From the NCBI GenBank assembly GCA_963965975.1, contig OZ014416.1, positions 5,084,001-5,148,000 of the forward strand: a stretch of 64,000 bases of DNA. The letters run 5' to 3'. This document shows positions 23,401-35,640 of the stretch, one piece after another. The stretch is from Xestospongia bergquistia (taxonomy: Eukaryota > Porifera > Demospongiae > Haplosclerida > Petrosiidae). Every line of letters starts with the position of its first letter. Position 1 is the stretch's first letter. A model generated the notes under the pieces. The model was given only the letters and a program-made list of their open reading frames with translations, had not been told where the DNA came from and made no database searches. The position numbers and the translations under genes are program-made.

Positions 23401-26400
23401 ACATTAATTGACATGTGACCCTAAACAATCCTAGATCTGTTCATATGTAGTATGTCAGTTAATTAAAACAAACTAGTCATGAAAGCAAGATACTTTCTCA
23501 TATTAAAACAAATGACAACACTAGCAGTCAATAGAAGTATGACTAATTAAAACAACATTATCTTTCAGTCATTATACTCTGTTTGTAACTGTTATATTAT
23601 TGTCAGTGATAAGGACAATAGAGTTAATTTGTGTTATTAATATTTTCAGTTTTAATATCTTAATATGTTTCTCACCAGCTTCTTGAGTATCTTTTATCCA
23701 TGAGATATTAATAATGATATAATTATCACTATAAAAATTGATTGGTTGATTTAACCATTATTTGGTTATACAGGTTAGAAAAGTAAGCATAATACTGTTG
23801 TCATTACTAATGTCCTACTGCTTATGTAGCTACACAGCGACTAATTTCATAACACATTAGTAATCAAAATAGTAATAAGTGTACTTTTTGCATATGCAAC
23901 CTATATAACCATGTATTGGTTAAACCAACTATTCAATTTTTACACTGATTATAGCAAGTTATCTAGTTCTCATCTAGACTTATGTGTTATGTGTTTACTT
24001 CTTTCTCTAGTATGGCAATACTCTATTGCATTCTGCCTGCTCATGTGGTAGTGAGGACACAATACAATACCTGCTAAATGATGTGAAATTGAATCCACTG
24101 GCAGTAAACAATCGTCAACAAATACCATTAGAACGTATTTCACCAAATCTCAAAGACAGATTCCAATTACTAAAATTGTTTCAACCATTTCTTCAACATA
24201 ATATAGAGTATCCAGTAGATTCATATGCCAAACTATTCCTTTGTGGAAAAACAAATGCTGGTAAAAGCTCTTTAGCTGCTGTTATATCTTATCGTGCTGA
24301 CAAGGGACGACACCATGACTATAATGCAGAAGAGTGTGTTGAAGGTGTTGTATTACAAACCACTGGAATTGACTACCACAGCATTCGTAGTAAGGAAGTA
24401 GGAAATGTTGTAATTTTGGATTTTGCTGGTCATGCAGAATATTACAGTAGCCATGCTGCAGTATTGGAAACTCTTTTGTCGAGGTCACCAGCTGTCTTTG
24501 TAATTGTAACTAATCTTACTTATGAGAAAGAGATAATAAAGAGGGACCTGTACTTCTGGTTTACTTTTATTGAGAATGTTAGCACTAATTTAATTAACCC
24601 CAGTCAAGTTATCATTGTTGGAAGCCATATTGATCTTTTGCCACATGAAAATGATTACGATTCTTTTGTTAATGAGATTGCAAGTAGTGCCATTCGTGAT
24701 CAAAATTATACTGGTTTCCTAGCAATGGACTGCCATAGACCAGGAGGTAAAGGTGTTGAAGAATTTATGACTAAACTAAAGAAGAGCCGTGAAGCTGTTA
24801 TTGACAAAGAAGATAAAATAAGCTACCATTGTCATTGTCTACATGCTTTCCTTCAACAGCTTCAACTTGTTGCTATTAGTTTAGATGACCTCTGCTCAAG
24901 AATTAAGAATATGAACGAACCATGTCTTTTGTCAGACCGATCAACTGTGTTGAAGTTCTTGACCATTCTTGGAGAAAAGGGTCTTGTCTTATTTTTAAGA
25001 GATTGGTTAATTATTGACCAAAAAGCTCTGTTAACTGAGGTAAATGGTATTATTTTTAATGAAAGCATTGATCGTGTATGTAAACCCATTACCAGTAATA
25101 CTGGTATCATGCCAGTGTCCACACTAGCTAAACTATTTCCCAACCACGATACAAAAATGCTAATTCGCTTCTTAATAAGTCTACAATTCTGTCACCAAAT
25201 CAATTCTCATTCTGTTAATAACATCACAAACAATATACCATCTGAAGAACCTCCTGTAAATGAAGATACCAAATACTTATTTTTTCCTGCACTTATTAAA
25301 GAAAACAGGCCCTCACCAATCTTTAATACAACAGACGGATTTGGTTGGTGTCTGTGGTGTCCAAATCCTCTACAATTTCTACCTATACGATTCCTTCATA
25401 CACTACTTCGTCACTTGGCCTATACTCGTTGTCTTCCTCCTGACAACACTGATATTACTGAAACCAACATTGAAGTCAAGGAACTCTATCGTGATTGTAC
25501 TATGTGGAAAAATGGGATATACTGGAAAGATGAAAATGATATTGAAGTGATGGTGGAGGTTACTGAATACAATAGATGTGTTACAATTTTAGTTTCTCAC
25601 AGCGGTTCCTTGAAAAGTTATGAAATCCGTACATCTCTCATTAAAGAAGTACTTAGTCTTAAGAACAAGATATGCTCGTGTGAAGTGCAGCAGTTTCTTA
25701 TTCCTCCTGGTAATATGAATGATGTTAGTGAGAAGGAGCAGAGACACCGTATACTCTATTCTCTCAGAAAAGTAGCCCTTGGAGTTATTACCAAATCTCC
25801 TATTGGTGATGTAAACAATAAAACTGCTAAAAGACTTGATGTCAGATCAATTGTTGGTGAGAAAGAACCTTACCTTTGCATTGCTCCCATTGTCATTGTT
25901 GCTCTCTTCACAGAGAGCAACAATGACATACTATTACCACATCACTACATTCGACATATAAAGGAAGCATGTAGGGAGATAATGCCACTCTCCTCTTATT
26001 GGACTCATCTGTCAGTGAGGAAACGTCTTGATCAATTTAGCATTTTTACTGGCCGTAATCCTTTGGTAAGTTAACAATTTAATACTTTTTAATTGTTTTG
26101 ATTTTGTACATAGACTACATCCTCTCGACCTATTAGAGATGAAGAGATACATCATCTCTCTGAAGGTGCTTTTTTTATTTCAAAGAATGGTAGGTTATCA
26201 TCTCATTTCAATAACATTTACTTGTTTCTGTTTATAGAATCTGTCACCACTAATCCTAACAAACAGATGCAATTATCAAGTACATATGATATATCAGGTA
26301 TGTTTTGTATTCATGTTTATTACATTCATAATGTTGATAACTAACAATCCACTGTAATAAGATAATAATATCAAAAGCATATAATATACTTACTTTGCAC

Positions 26401-28406
26401 ACTACCTGATTCAAGCTTACCAGAAAGAACCAATTACACTAGAATGTATTAACATGTGTTATTCTGACTTCATTCATCACAATTAGTTACTTTTGCTTTT
26501 GTGTTAGTTTTGCTTAATTACTAGCATTTTAAAGACAATAGTACAGTCTGTCATAAATTTTTGCCACACCTTGTTATTGTTTTTTAATACTATGTTACAG
26601 GTAATGAAGAGTCAAAGGAATGTACATCCACTGATGATTATAGTCCTTTTCCTAAATTATGTTAGTAAATAGAGTTATTTGTTGTTAATTGTTCATTTAA
26701 TTTTTTTGACTTAGTTGTCAAACCTACTAGACATGAAGTTTTAATTCAACTAGCCTGTATTGATGCTTCATGGCGTGAAATTGGGGATGGCCTGGGAGTG
26801 AATTTTAATAAACTTCGAAGTTTGGCTAAATCCATTGATGAAGATCAAACAAAACTTAGTGAAGTCATTCAGATATGGATAGACATGGATGGTAAAGATG
26901 ATGGTGCTCCTGTTACTTGGATCACAATTTTAGATCTTTTAAATGGACCACTTGTTAACAATAAAGCCCTAGCTATGAAGATATACCAGTCATTGAAAGA
27001 AGAAAGAACTAATGAAGAGATAACTCAAGGTAAATATACAATAGACTCATGATGTTGATGCATGAATGTTTTAGACTCAATGCAGTTAATATATAGTCGT
27101 GATTGTCACAGTATTAAAACTATAGTATTAACCAACTCTTGAATTAAGTTAGCATAAAATTACTAATGCTACAGTTTCTTATGAAAAACAAAACAGTTAA
27201 CATATTTTAGCAAATTTAATGATTTTTAACTCACATAGCAATAAAGGATTGAATGTATTATTTTTTTATACTTGCTCACATACATTCATGGTTTAATGTA
27301 CATACTAATTATAGTTAAAGGCTATGCAAATATTAACATATAATGCTTGTGTTATGACCTTGTGTATGAAATTTGTGCATATCATAAAACATTTCATGAA
27401 GTTCACTTGATACCCTATAGAACACACTACTGAATCAGGTCCTGCTAATACAAATGAAGGCTATAATACTGACAATGTATCCATGGAACATCAGGTATGT
27501 CTTATGTTGTAGATTATGTCAGTTATGGTCATTCACAAATTTAGTTCTTTAATGGTATAATACAGACAATATGACATAATTAATCTTTCTATTGTAAACC
27601 TAAAATGCTATTCATCATATATACTTATACTCTACTCAACAGCAACATTTCTCTAATGAACTTTCAAATGAGCCCAAACAAGAGAGTCTCACTAGTGATA
27701 GTACACAGCAAGGTAATGTAATATATCTAAATAGTAACCACTGCATATTATATGTAATGACTTCAGGTGCTTACATATAGTTTTTTAATATATATGTTGT
27801 TATAGTTGACAGACATATTCACTAGTCTATGTTTTACTTCATTGTTGAGATCATAATGTCTTCATTCAGTAATAATTGTGTTTATGTTTGCTAAGTAACT
27901 TTTAACTCAGTTACTTTCCTTTTATTGTTACATTGTGTAGGCAATGAACCATCACAAATATTTCTGGATTATTTTGCTGATATTTGTGATGCCATTGAAG
28001 TTAAACCTCTTCCCATTGTTAAGCGACTTCTTACTGCTAGATTGATATCATCAAATTTTAAAGATGATGTAGAAAGTATGAGTGGTGATAATTATGACAA
28101 AGCAGACAAAGTAGTTAATGAGCTACAACGACAAGTTAAGGAAAAAGGAATTGATTTTTTAAAGGCTATCTGTGATTTCCTTTTGAACCAGAACCATATG
28201 TTAAAAGACATTGGCACAAAAATGAAATGTCAACTAGAAAGTAAGATGTTATATTGTAAAAATCTAGTATGACTGGCTGTTATTTTACATTATATATATA
28301 TATATTTATTATATCATGTCTGTAATTTCTTGTTTTAAACGATATTATACTTAAGCAACCTACTGTACATCTTTCTTTTACTGCAGGCTTAACTCCACCT
28401 AATTAA
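17473..28406 (+). CDS. Gene 1: ankyrin–Roc–COR–Death–CARD protein
   Basis: Eighteen exons joined by GT–AG introns with frame kept throughout: 17473–17511, 18313–18405, 18548–18646, 19384–19482, 19913–20011, 20461–20559, 20691–20789, 21364–21462, 22471–22572, 24011–26065, 26114–26189, 26238–26297, 26601–26660, 26715–27029, 27421–27494, 27643–27712, 27941–28240, 28387–28406. The product is 1,285 aa. Order: ankyrin repeats (about 14–320), Roc GTPase (about 345–545), COR-like region (about 560–960), linker, Death domain (about 1027–1131), linker, CARD-like domain (about 1183–1275). DAPK1 has the same ankyrin–Roc–COR–Death order, but no kinase is seen here. The protein is probably a cytosolic scaffold that links nucleotide state to death-fold assembly; that role is inferred. 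The ATG at 17,473 is the only in-frame start in exon 1. If the exon 17 donor is not used, translation stops at 28,272. An alternative exon 11 donor at 26,165 keeps frame. Confidence 0.85.
18313..22572 (+). other. Gene 1 ankyrin-repeat exons (2–9)
   Basis: Eight consecutive phase-0 exons each encode about one ankyrin repeat (93, 99, 99, 99, 99, 99, 99 and 102 nt). Clear repeat signatures are GQTPLHIAYWYDHHNIVKLL (20,464–20,523), QTALHLASEGGHCDIVTLLL (21,370–21,429) and SALHYASLFGHTETVQFLL (19,922–19,978). Exons 2, 4 and 7 encode shorter repeats ending in GANLKY, KIDINAK and GANINV. A further repeat starts exon 10 (GNTLLHSACSCGSEDTIQYL). The introns between them hold no other gene; the longest (22,573–24,010) is AT-rich and featureless. 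Confidence 0.9.
24011..26065 (+). other. Gene 1 Roc–COR exon
   Basis: A single 685-codon exon. After a last ankyrin repeat it carries the P-loop GKTNAGKS (residues 355–362, G1), a G2-like TTGIDYH, DFAGH (413–417, G3 of Roc domains) and VGSHID (G4 position, 479–484, in place of the usual N/TKxD, as ROCO proteins often have THxD). The remainder (about 560–960) has winged-helix/COR-like hydrophobic patterns such as LGEKGLVLFLRD and YLFFPALI. Gene 2 has a parallel exon with the same boundaries, which supports the model. Several short open frames on the other strand here are shadows. Confidence 0.9.
26715..27029 (+). other. Gene 1 Death-domain exon
   Basis: A phase-1 exon encoding about 105 aa. 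It contains the Death-domain pattern LACIDASWREIGDGLGVNFN, a helix with KLSEVIQIWIDMD, VTWITILDLLNGP, and a last helix LAMKIYQSLKEE. The W at the start of the third helix (TW.TIL..L) is typical. The Death exon of gene 2 (61,020–61,364) has the same phases and motif order. Confidence 0.88.
27941..28240 (+). other. Gene 1 CARD-like exon
   Basis: This exon encodes about 100 aa with a CARD-like helical pattern: FADICDAIEVKPLPIVKRLL, then a helix ending in FKDDVESM, then SGDNYDKADKVVNELQRQV, then DFLKAICDFLL. The 'ie.m..d...ka..vv..L' pattern with a following 'fl..ic..L' helix is typical of death-fold CARDs. Assignment rests on pattern, not on a profile search. A partial copy lies at 52.49–52.75 kb. 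Confidence 0.7.
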
Positions 28407-28990
28407 TTAATGCGCTGTTCCCCCCTCTTTTAATTTTCTTATTAGTTACTTTATATATTTCATTATTATAGTTAAGTTAGTTTATGTACACTTTATTTGT
28501 CTAGAATGTTTACCATTAGTTTTTGATTTTATGATTGCTGCTTTTTGTAAAGTATACTGTTAAATTTATAATATTATTTATAATTTATTGAATGATTCTA
28601 GCTCCTGACACAGCTATAGTTTCCAATGTTCTCCAAACTCGTGCACTTTGAGTGTACAATGTGGTTTCCTTAGTGATTGAAATGCTTAGTGTTCAGTAAT
28701 GGAATATTATTGTGCACTTTCTCTTAATCAATTGTGAATTAATTCAAATGTATTCATTACATTAATAATGGCTTGAAGATGAGATAAAATAGAAATTTCA
28801 TTAATAATTTTTACAAATGAACTAGAATACAATATCATACATTAAAGCAATAGTGATACAATGTAGACCAAGTCCTGTCCAATTACATGTCCAAAGTTAA
28901 CTAAAGCTTTAGTATAAACAACTCAACACGTAATGTTACACAATGGTATAATGCAATAGTTATTAAAAGAAACAGTACTAGTACTCAATA
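28407..28990. other. 3' flank of gene 1, no gene seen
   Basis: AT-rich sequence after the gene 1 stop. A patch at 28,530–28,580 resembles the left border of satellite array A (about 367–420). No polyadenylation signal could be chosen with confidence. Confidence 0.45.
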
Positions 28991-28996
28991 CTTCTG

Positions 28997-29323
28997 TTGG
29001 ATACCCATACCATACTTTGCATTGCTGGTCAAAAAAGACACTACGTTACTGCAAACCACTTTTTGACATATTCTATTTCTACTCTAGTAACAACTGTACA
29101 TTCAACAAATATAACTTTCAATGGTGATAATAGGCACAGAAAAAAGTTAACACATTCCTTCTCTAGAATTATTTCTAATTTTCAATCTTCAAAAGCTCAA
29201 TTTGGAACTTCAATGCATGGATACGTTTATCAGCCTGATGAAAGACTTTTGAGTGAGGGCATCCAAATTCTTTTCAATTCAGTTCAAATGAAGATGATAC
29301 AGGAAAAGATGGTCAGGAGGTAA
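28997..29323 (+). other. Unidentified open frame, 108 codons
   Basis: A continuous frame from 28,997 to TAA at 29,321–29,323, with protein-like composition (HYVTANHFLTYSISTLVTTV, then HGYVYQPDERLLSEGIQILF). No domain is recognised. It lies just upstream of another decayed exon pair and could be part of the same old element or gene. Confidence 0.3.
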
Positions 29324-29733
29324 ATTGTTGTAGGTTTTGGTGTTATAAAGTAATGCATTATCAGTCAAATATTATTATGAATGAAGTTTTTTTTATGATT
29401 CACTTACCATCATGGTTATTCAAGTATTACTTTATCTTAATTAACTTTAATTTTTTTTATGTGAGAGCACTTGATCTCTAGTTGTAATTTTTCAACAACA
29501 ATAAAGACTTTTGCAAAAACTATTGACACAACAGAATGACATGTTAAAGGAAATGCAGGAAAAGCGTACAGAACTGAACCATTGACTATCTTAAATGTAA
29601 CATAAAATTCATGATCCATAATATACTTCCTATTGTTCTCAAATGGAAAGAAATAAAGTGAAAGTCACTAGAGTATTGACTGTGAGACTTATCATCATTA
29701 AATGATAAATCAATGCCTCTAATTTATATGTAG

Positions 29734-30255
29734 AAGAAAGTTACTGCAATACACGACCAGTTAGAAGAAAGGTTTAAAAGGTTAAAAGCTTACTATTTAC
29801 ATTTACATTGTATGTATAACTTGAAGTCTGTTCACAATAGGAATATAAAGAGAAAAGTAATTGGTGAAATACTTTTAGCACATAGTATTAAGTATAGTGA
29901 GGAAGATGTATATAACGTTTTGTATTATGCGAAATGGTGCAATTTTTTAGTTGCTGTTAGAAGAATGTATGAAAGCTTAAGAAGACTGTATTTAGATGAG
30001 GAGAAAAAGAGAACTTTGAAAAAATACATGATTATAAAGACAAAATTAAAAAAATATAGGCAAAGAAAAAGATGGATATGTAAGTAACATGATAAGTGTT
30101 TTTTTTTTATCCATGCACAGAAATTTGATAATAAAGCTCTTTTGGTTTTATCAAATGAAATGAATCACTGGAAGCAGATTTCTGTTGATTTTATGACTGA
30201 AGAATCTGATGATAGTGATGATCCAAATATGGTGACATGGCATTCAAGGAGTAAC
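29734..30255 (+). pseudogene. Decayed two-exon gene, basic and acidic tail
   Basis: Exon-like piece one (29,734–30,079) follows acceptor 'tatatgtag' and ends at donor 'T|gtaagt'. It encodes about 115 residues, rich in Lys and Arg (RRLYLDEEKKRTLKKYMIIK). Piece two (30,121–30,258) follows 'catgcacag' and encodes LSNEMNHWKQISVDFMTEES, then an acidic DDSDDP and WHSRSN before TAG. Joining them at the visible sites creates a TAA, and homology-like sequence (EFLHTLDERYE) resumes in another frame past the TAG, so the copy is broken. The acidic 'MTEE.DD…V.W.S' segment is reminiscent of transposon-associated proteins in invertebrates. The family is not certain. Confidence 0.4.
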
Positions 30256-30345
30256 TAGCCGTCATAATTATCATTGCCAAAGCATTGTAGAACTAATGGA
30301 GTTTCTTCATACCCTAGATGAAAGATATGAAAGTTCAGAATGATG

Positions 30346-31040
30346 ACACGAAAAGTATGATAGAAATAAATAATTTGGTACTTGCATATAATTTTTACTG
30401 TTTGTAGGCTTTGAAGAGCTAATAACTAATAGCTAGTGTAACCAATTCTTCAGTTATTGGAATATTGGAATTTAAGCATCTTCATATAATTGTTAGATAG
30501 TGGTAAGTTGTGCTGTGCTTGAATTAAATTACATTGCTTGGATAGTTGATACACAAAAAGGTGATTGTTACTTTGTATTAAAATGGTAAGTTGTGTAAAA
30601 TGTATAGTACTTTTTAACTTACTTTAGAAAGTTTCATAAACGAGGAAATCATTTGAGTTAGCAGTAAGTTAAAATCTGTAGCTTTTGATTAAATTTTACT
30701 TATCATTTTCTTAGATGCTGTTGAACAAGTTGGAAAAAATTAATTATTGATTAATTTTATTAATAAATTAAATTTAATTAATTGCAATAATTATTAACCT
30801 GGAAGAGAGGAGTAGGCAAAGAGTAGTCAGAGTGTACTTCAGAGCTACCCAAACTTTAACATAGAGTAACTCATTTTGCATGCAAAGCATTTATTACTTT
30901 GTATTACAAAGTTTGTTGAAAGAAATGATGAATGAAGAAAATATTAAGTGTATATTAATTCTCGTCTCAAAAATATTTACTTTTGCAAGTGACAAATATG
31001 TTCAGCCCCCTCCAACTTTTTTCAATTTAATTTTTTTTAT
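30346..31040. other. No gene seen
   Basis: AT-rich sequence, with a run of TTAATTAA-type repeats at about 30,740–30,800. Confidence 0.5.
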
Positions 31041-33753
31041 AGGCCCAAATTAAAATTTTATGCTAACTTTGTTAATTTTCTTGATGTTAAGATTGCTGTG
31101 TCATCAGTGGCTCGTGTTTTAACTAAAGTAAATTTTGAAATTAGTCAATTTATTAATGGTTCATCCTCCCCCATAAGTTTATTCATTCATCTATTCATCT
31201 TTATATTTATTCAATAGTATTATTAGCAGTAAAAAGATTCCAATCGAGAGAAAAAAGTCATTTGCTCGTCTTCTTAACTTGTCTTATCTCAATACAAAGA
31301 GAGACTCACTTGTATCTATTGCTGTCTTATCAAAAAATGAGTAATCATTTAAACTTATTTTGAACAAACTATATTTAGATCATTTTGGCTCATTTGGAAC
31401 AATGTTCTATTTTGATGGCTTCTTTGCATGAGGGTTTATCTCATGGTGATATTGATATAGAGGATGTAAAACTTAAACTGAGAGTTTTATTCTCACAGCA
31501 TCTAAGTCTTACTATAAGTATGACTATTGCACAATAACCTCTCTCTCTCTCTCTCTCTTTCTTTCTTCTCATTTAGTAAGTTTTGGGAAGAAATAACAAG
31601 AGATTTAGATACAATGTTGAAGATTCTATCCCTATTGCTATATTTAGTTGATGGTCTTGTACCATTAGTTACATCAGTCTGTATTCAATTGTTTGCTCAC
31701 AATAGCTCTACACTAACTAGTAAAGTCTATTCTTATTTACTAACACCTAAAGTACTGGCTGTCTTAAAATCAGTTGGAGATGTAGTAATTGTGAGTGTGA
31801 CAAATGAAGTCTAAAACCATGTCACTATAACAATGTAGAATTTGATAAAAAGGCATACAGGTGTGCTATTGACAACAAGGAACAAACTCATCATTAGACT
31901 CTCTGCTTTGATAGCTTGGCCTTTATAATACCTTCTGAAGATGGTGTTGCTATAAAAGAGGAACTGAGTGGAGTAAAAGTTAGGGAGGGAGGGAGCAGAT
32001 TAACACTAACAAAGCATGGTTCATTTAAAATTGTGTCTAATTAAGCCATCTGTCATTTCTCACTTCAACTGTAGGCAAAAATGTTAGGTTAAAAATGCTT
32101 CACTAGTCCTGCTGTGAAGGAGTATGAAGAAAAATCAGAACAGGAAAGATTGATGAATTTGTAACATTTGTTTGCAATTACAAGACTACATATGAAGGAA
32201 AAACATCAACAGTAAGAAAGGACATCAGTGAGTAAATGAGTGATTTTTGTAGATGAAAGAAGAGAGGAAGAAGGAAAGAGAGAAGAGAGATAGAGAGATG
32301 AGGTGGGAGGGATAGAGTCTAAAATGCAATAGGAGAAAGAAAAGTAGTAGTAGTAGATGTTTTTGGACAATAGTTAAACAAGTCATTGTAATTACAATAT
32401 TTTCTATTTATTTATAATGTAGTTAATGATAACAAAAATTACCATCTGGTACTAGTTTCAATGTACTAGTTAAATTGTTTACAAATGATGTAGTTCACAC
32501 TGCTGATGAGTTAATATTAATGTTTTTCATGAAGTACATTACTATGATAATTCTATAGGTAACTTACTTGTCATTTATCAAAAATTAATGGTCTACTGGA
32601 ATTACTTGAGTATATTTATCCACTCATATGTCCTATTATTTGTCAATTCATTTACCCACTCACTTAGTCCATCAAACTAGTATCCATCCATTTGTCTGTC
32701 CATGTCTTTCTGTTTCCTTCCATTCTGCAGCATTCTTTATCAGCAATCACATCAACCTTTCACTTTTAAAGAGAGTGCTAATCTTGACAATGTCTTACTG
32801 ACTACACAACACGTTTTATCTGGTGTAGTTTCAACATAATAATCCAGCAATGTTTGAAGAGTGAGTATTGTTAACTGCCACATATGATTAAACAACTATA
32901 TTCTATTCAGACAGTATAAAAACAATCCAAGAAGCACTAGTTCAAAAAAAATAACATGAGAAGGTGGATATGTCACCATTGACAGTTTTTATCATCCATT
33001 GTTTCATTCTTCCATCTCTTTATCAGTCCATCCATCAATATTTCCAATAATCCATCATTCTATCTATTCATCCATCCATTTATTACTTATTAATATTCAT
33101 CAGAAAATATAATAATCATTGATGTTATTAATAGTATCCTGTTCATAATACATATCACTTTCTATCATTATATCTTTTACAGGTCATGTTGTATTTGGTA
33201 CATCCTAAAGATGTAATAGCTGTCCAAGTTTTAATTTCCTTTGAGTTCTACTTTATTTTGGATATGATTTTGTTCAGAATGAAATTGGTAAAGACATTTA
33301 GAGAAATTTATTTTTATGAACTTTCTCATAAGTCAACTGACAAAACATTGCAACACTAAATTCTTTATAAGAATTAATGAACTATTAGAGAGTGTTATAT
33401 CAAGTATCGGACAATCTTTATCAAGGTATGGATAAAATGTCTAGATAGATATATGGATTGATAGATAGATGGATGAATAGATAGATGAATGGATGGACAA
33501 ATGGATAGATAGATGGAGACAGTTGGACAAACAAATGTACTATGTATCAAATCTTTATTGAAATTTCCAGGAAGTCAGCAGCACATCCAGAGAGACACTT
33601 CCTCTTCCTTCTCCTCCTGCTTCACTCACTCAACTAATGATATAATGTTAATTATAATTACAAAAATTACTATACACTTTAGTGATTAATGTTTATTGTT
33701 TTTTTGATTTGTTTGTTTAGACTTTCTTCTCAGAGTCAGCACAACATGACCAG
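31041..33753 (+). pseudogene. Chain of exon-like islands, unidentified helical protein
   Basis: Several plus-strand islands follow acceptor-like sites and have protein-like composition: about 31,042–31,190 (KIAVSSVARVLTKV), about 31,231–31,345 (KSFARLLNLSYLNTKRDSLV), about 31,380–31,538 (HLEQCSILMASLHEGLSHGD), 31,575–31,814 (FWEEITRDLDTMLKILSLLL, ending TAA), about 32,732–32,842 (LDNVLLTTQHVLSGVV), 33,182–33,360, about 33,361–33,425 (LLESVISSIGQSLSR then 'gtatgg'), and 33,721–33,752 (TFFSESAQHDQ then 'gtaaga'). Leu/Ile-rich helices suggest an alpha-solenoid. I do not recognise the family. Stops inside or after several islands point to decay, or to boundaries I cannot resolve. Confidence 0.35.
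33428..33530. repeat. (GATA)/(GATG) microsatellite
   Basis: Degenerate GATA/GATG repeats. Complementary (ATCC)-type repeats occur at about 32,640–32,705 and 33,000–33,085, so the region could fold on itself. Confidence 0.85.
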
Positions 33754-33754
33754 G

Positions 33755-34189
33755 TAAGAGTGAGTGCAGACATTTATTTTATAGACACATATTATTGTTA
33801 TTTGGTATTTATCATATTTAATGACAAACACATTAGACATTTGATTGTCATAGCTACAATTATGTTCTGAACAAATGGTCCCTTTACAACATCCAAAATG
33901 GTGTTTCAAATGACAGAAGTACCTTTACTTTGATCATTCATGAATGGTCTTGTGAGTAATGTGATGAAGTCTTGTTAGATTTGAGTAATTATATTGAGCC
34001 AAATATTGAAGGTCACTGTAACTAACTCGAGAGGGCCCTCCAAAGAAGAAATCTAAAGAAGAAATCAATAACATTCCTAATACTCCTGAAAGTATGTATA
34101 GTAATGACTGTATTATAATTATATGATAAAATCTTATATTTCTAACAACTAATCAATTCTACAACTAATGAATCTCATTATATATCATT
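33755..34189. other. No gene seen
   Basis: AT-rich sequence after the last exon-like island, with no recognisable element. Confidence 0.4.
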
Positions 34190-35095
34190 CAATAGTAAAT
34201 ATCATTTATTGATTAAATTAACTGATCAATTTACTATTCTAGTTGTTTTATAGATGAAAGATTCAATTAGCAAACTAGCTTTATTGCATGGACTTTGAAA
34301 CTGAGAAATTATATTTCATTGAACAGTATTATTTACTCTCTTATGATTTATCAAAGTCAACATAATGTTTAATATTATGATAACTATAATTAGGATCTAG
34401 TTTATAGGGAATAGTATGATGGATTCCTGACCAGCTGTGACACATTTCACAGTTATTTGGTGAAGTAGGTGTGTTAAATAGTTATGCCATTATGGTCGTA
34501 GACTTGGCTTCTTCTATTCTCTTAAAAACATTTTGATGCAATAGTACTGCTAGTAATGTGATTGATCTCATTGACAACCTCTTATAATGTACATAGTCCA
34601 GTGCTCATTTTACTTAGTCAAAATTTGATGTCAGTTTACATGATATTATTGTAATTGTTATTTCCTTGTTTCCTTTGATCATGTTAATTATGTTAGTCAT
34701 TGGACTGATTCAGACTATATCTACAAAATATTTAATTTACTAGCTGGTAGCTCCAGCTGTCACTGTTACTCCTGTGATTAATTCCTTTAACGTATCTGGT
34801 CCCAATTCGTTTTATAATTGGATGTAGTTGTTCTGTAAGTGTGATTTATCAACAGTAGGTAGACCAACAGTATAGTCTGTCTAAAATATTCAAGCACTGC
34901 TGCTGGACTAGATTGAACGAGTTGAATTACATAACGTATGAATATGAAGGCAACATTCTCTGCAAAATCAAACACTTCTCCAGACCTTACATTAGATAAT
35001 GTTCACTTTTAACAATTGATTATTAAACAATTATTCTTGATAAATATACAAGTAATGTTGTTTATCTACACACAGTAAACAAACATGTCAATTAT
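34190..35095 (-). repeat. Inverted duplicate, copy A (pairs with 46.5–47.4 kb)
   Basis: Read on the minus strand, this block matches 46,505–47,380 in order. It contains the TTGTTTACTGTGTGTAGATA stretch, the LKELITGVTVTAGATS frame (about 34,742–34,795), the sequence around TCAGGAATCCATCAT, and the ATTGATCAGTTAA end. Both copies have frame breaks, so the ancestor was probably coding (minus strand here). The encoded family is not recognised. Confidence 0.8.
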
Positions 35096-35504
35096 TTATA
35101 ACTCGTACATTAACTAAAAGACATCATCATATATAGGTAGTACAGACATCATATTAAGTCAAATGTACATGTACAATTGTTCGATGTACTTCAGGAAACA
35201 TATAGTTTTAATATCAGTAAATTTACTACATGTATATATTAAGCTCATTAATTACAATCCTGGTTATTACACTACTCCATACCTGTTCTATATGGTATTC
35301 TCATAATGAATACTATCATCATCATCTATGTACTTAGTAGAAGGAATTAATATTTTATTAATAAATAAATTGACTTACAGTGATGTGTCTTAAAGTACAT
35401 AAAATTTATATCATTATTGTTTGATATTTGTTCCATTAATGAATGATAAGTTGTTTACAATAATTTATAATTAGTTTAATAAATTTAGTGACAACTGTTT
35501 CTTT

Positions 35505-35640
35505 AACATATTCTGCTATTTCTGGAAGAAGACATCATGCCCATTTTAACAGTTGCCATGGCAACATTCCTTAGCATAGAGTAGTCATAAAAATGACTAT
35601 TAAAGACAAATTCTAACCTTAAGTTACCAACAAAAAAAGA
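35505..35640 (+). repeat. Lone satellite unit with perfect X-box palindrome
   Basis: One isolated unit of the ~135-bp satellite. At 35,552–35,565 it holds the perfect palindrome GTTGCCATGGCAAC, identical to the symmetric RFX/X-box consensus. Array units carry mostly one- or two-base variants of it. Confidence 0.85.

Noticed and set aside
24282..25143. Minus-strand frames inside the gene 1 Roc–COR exon
   Set aside because: They are shadows of a clear plus-strand coding exon.
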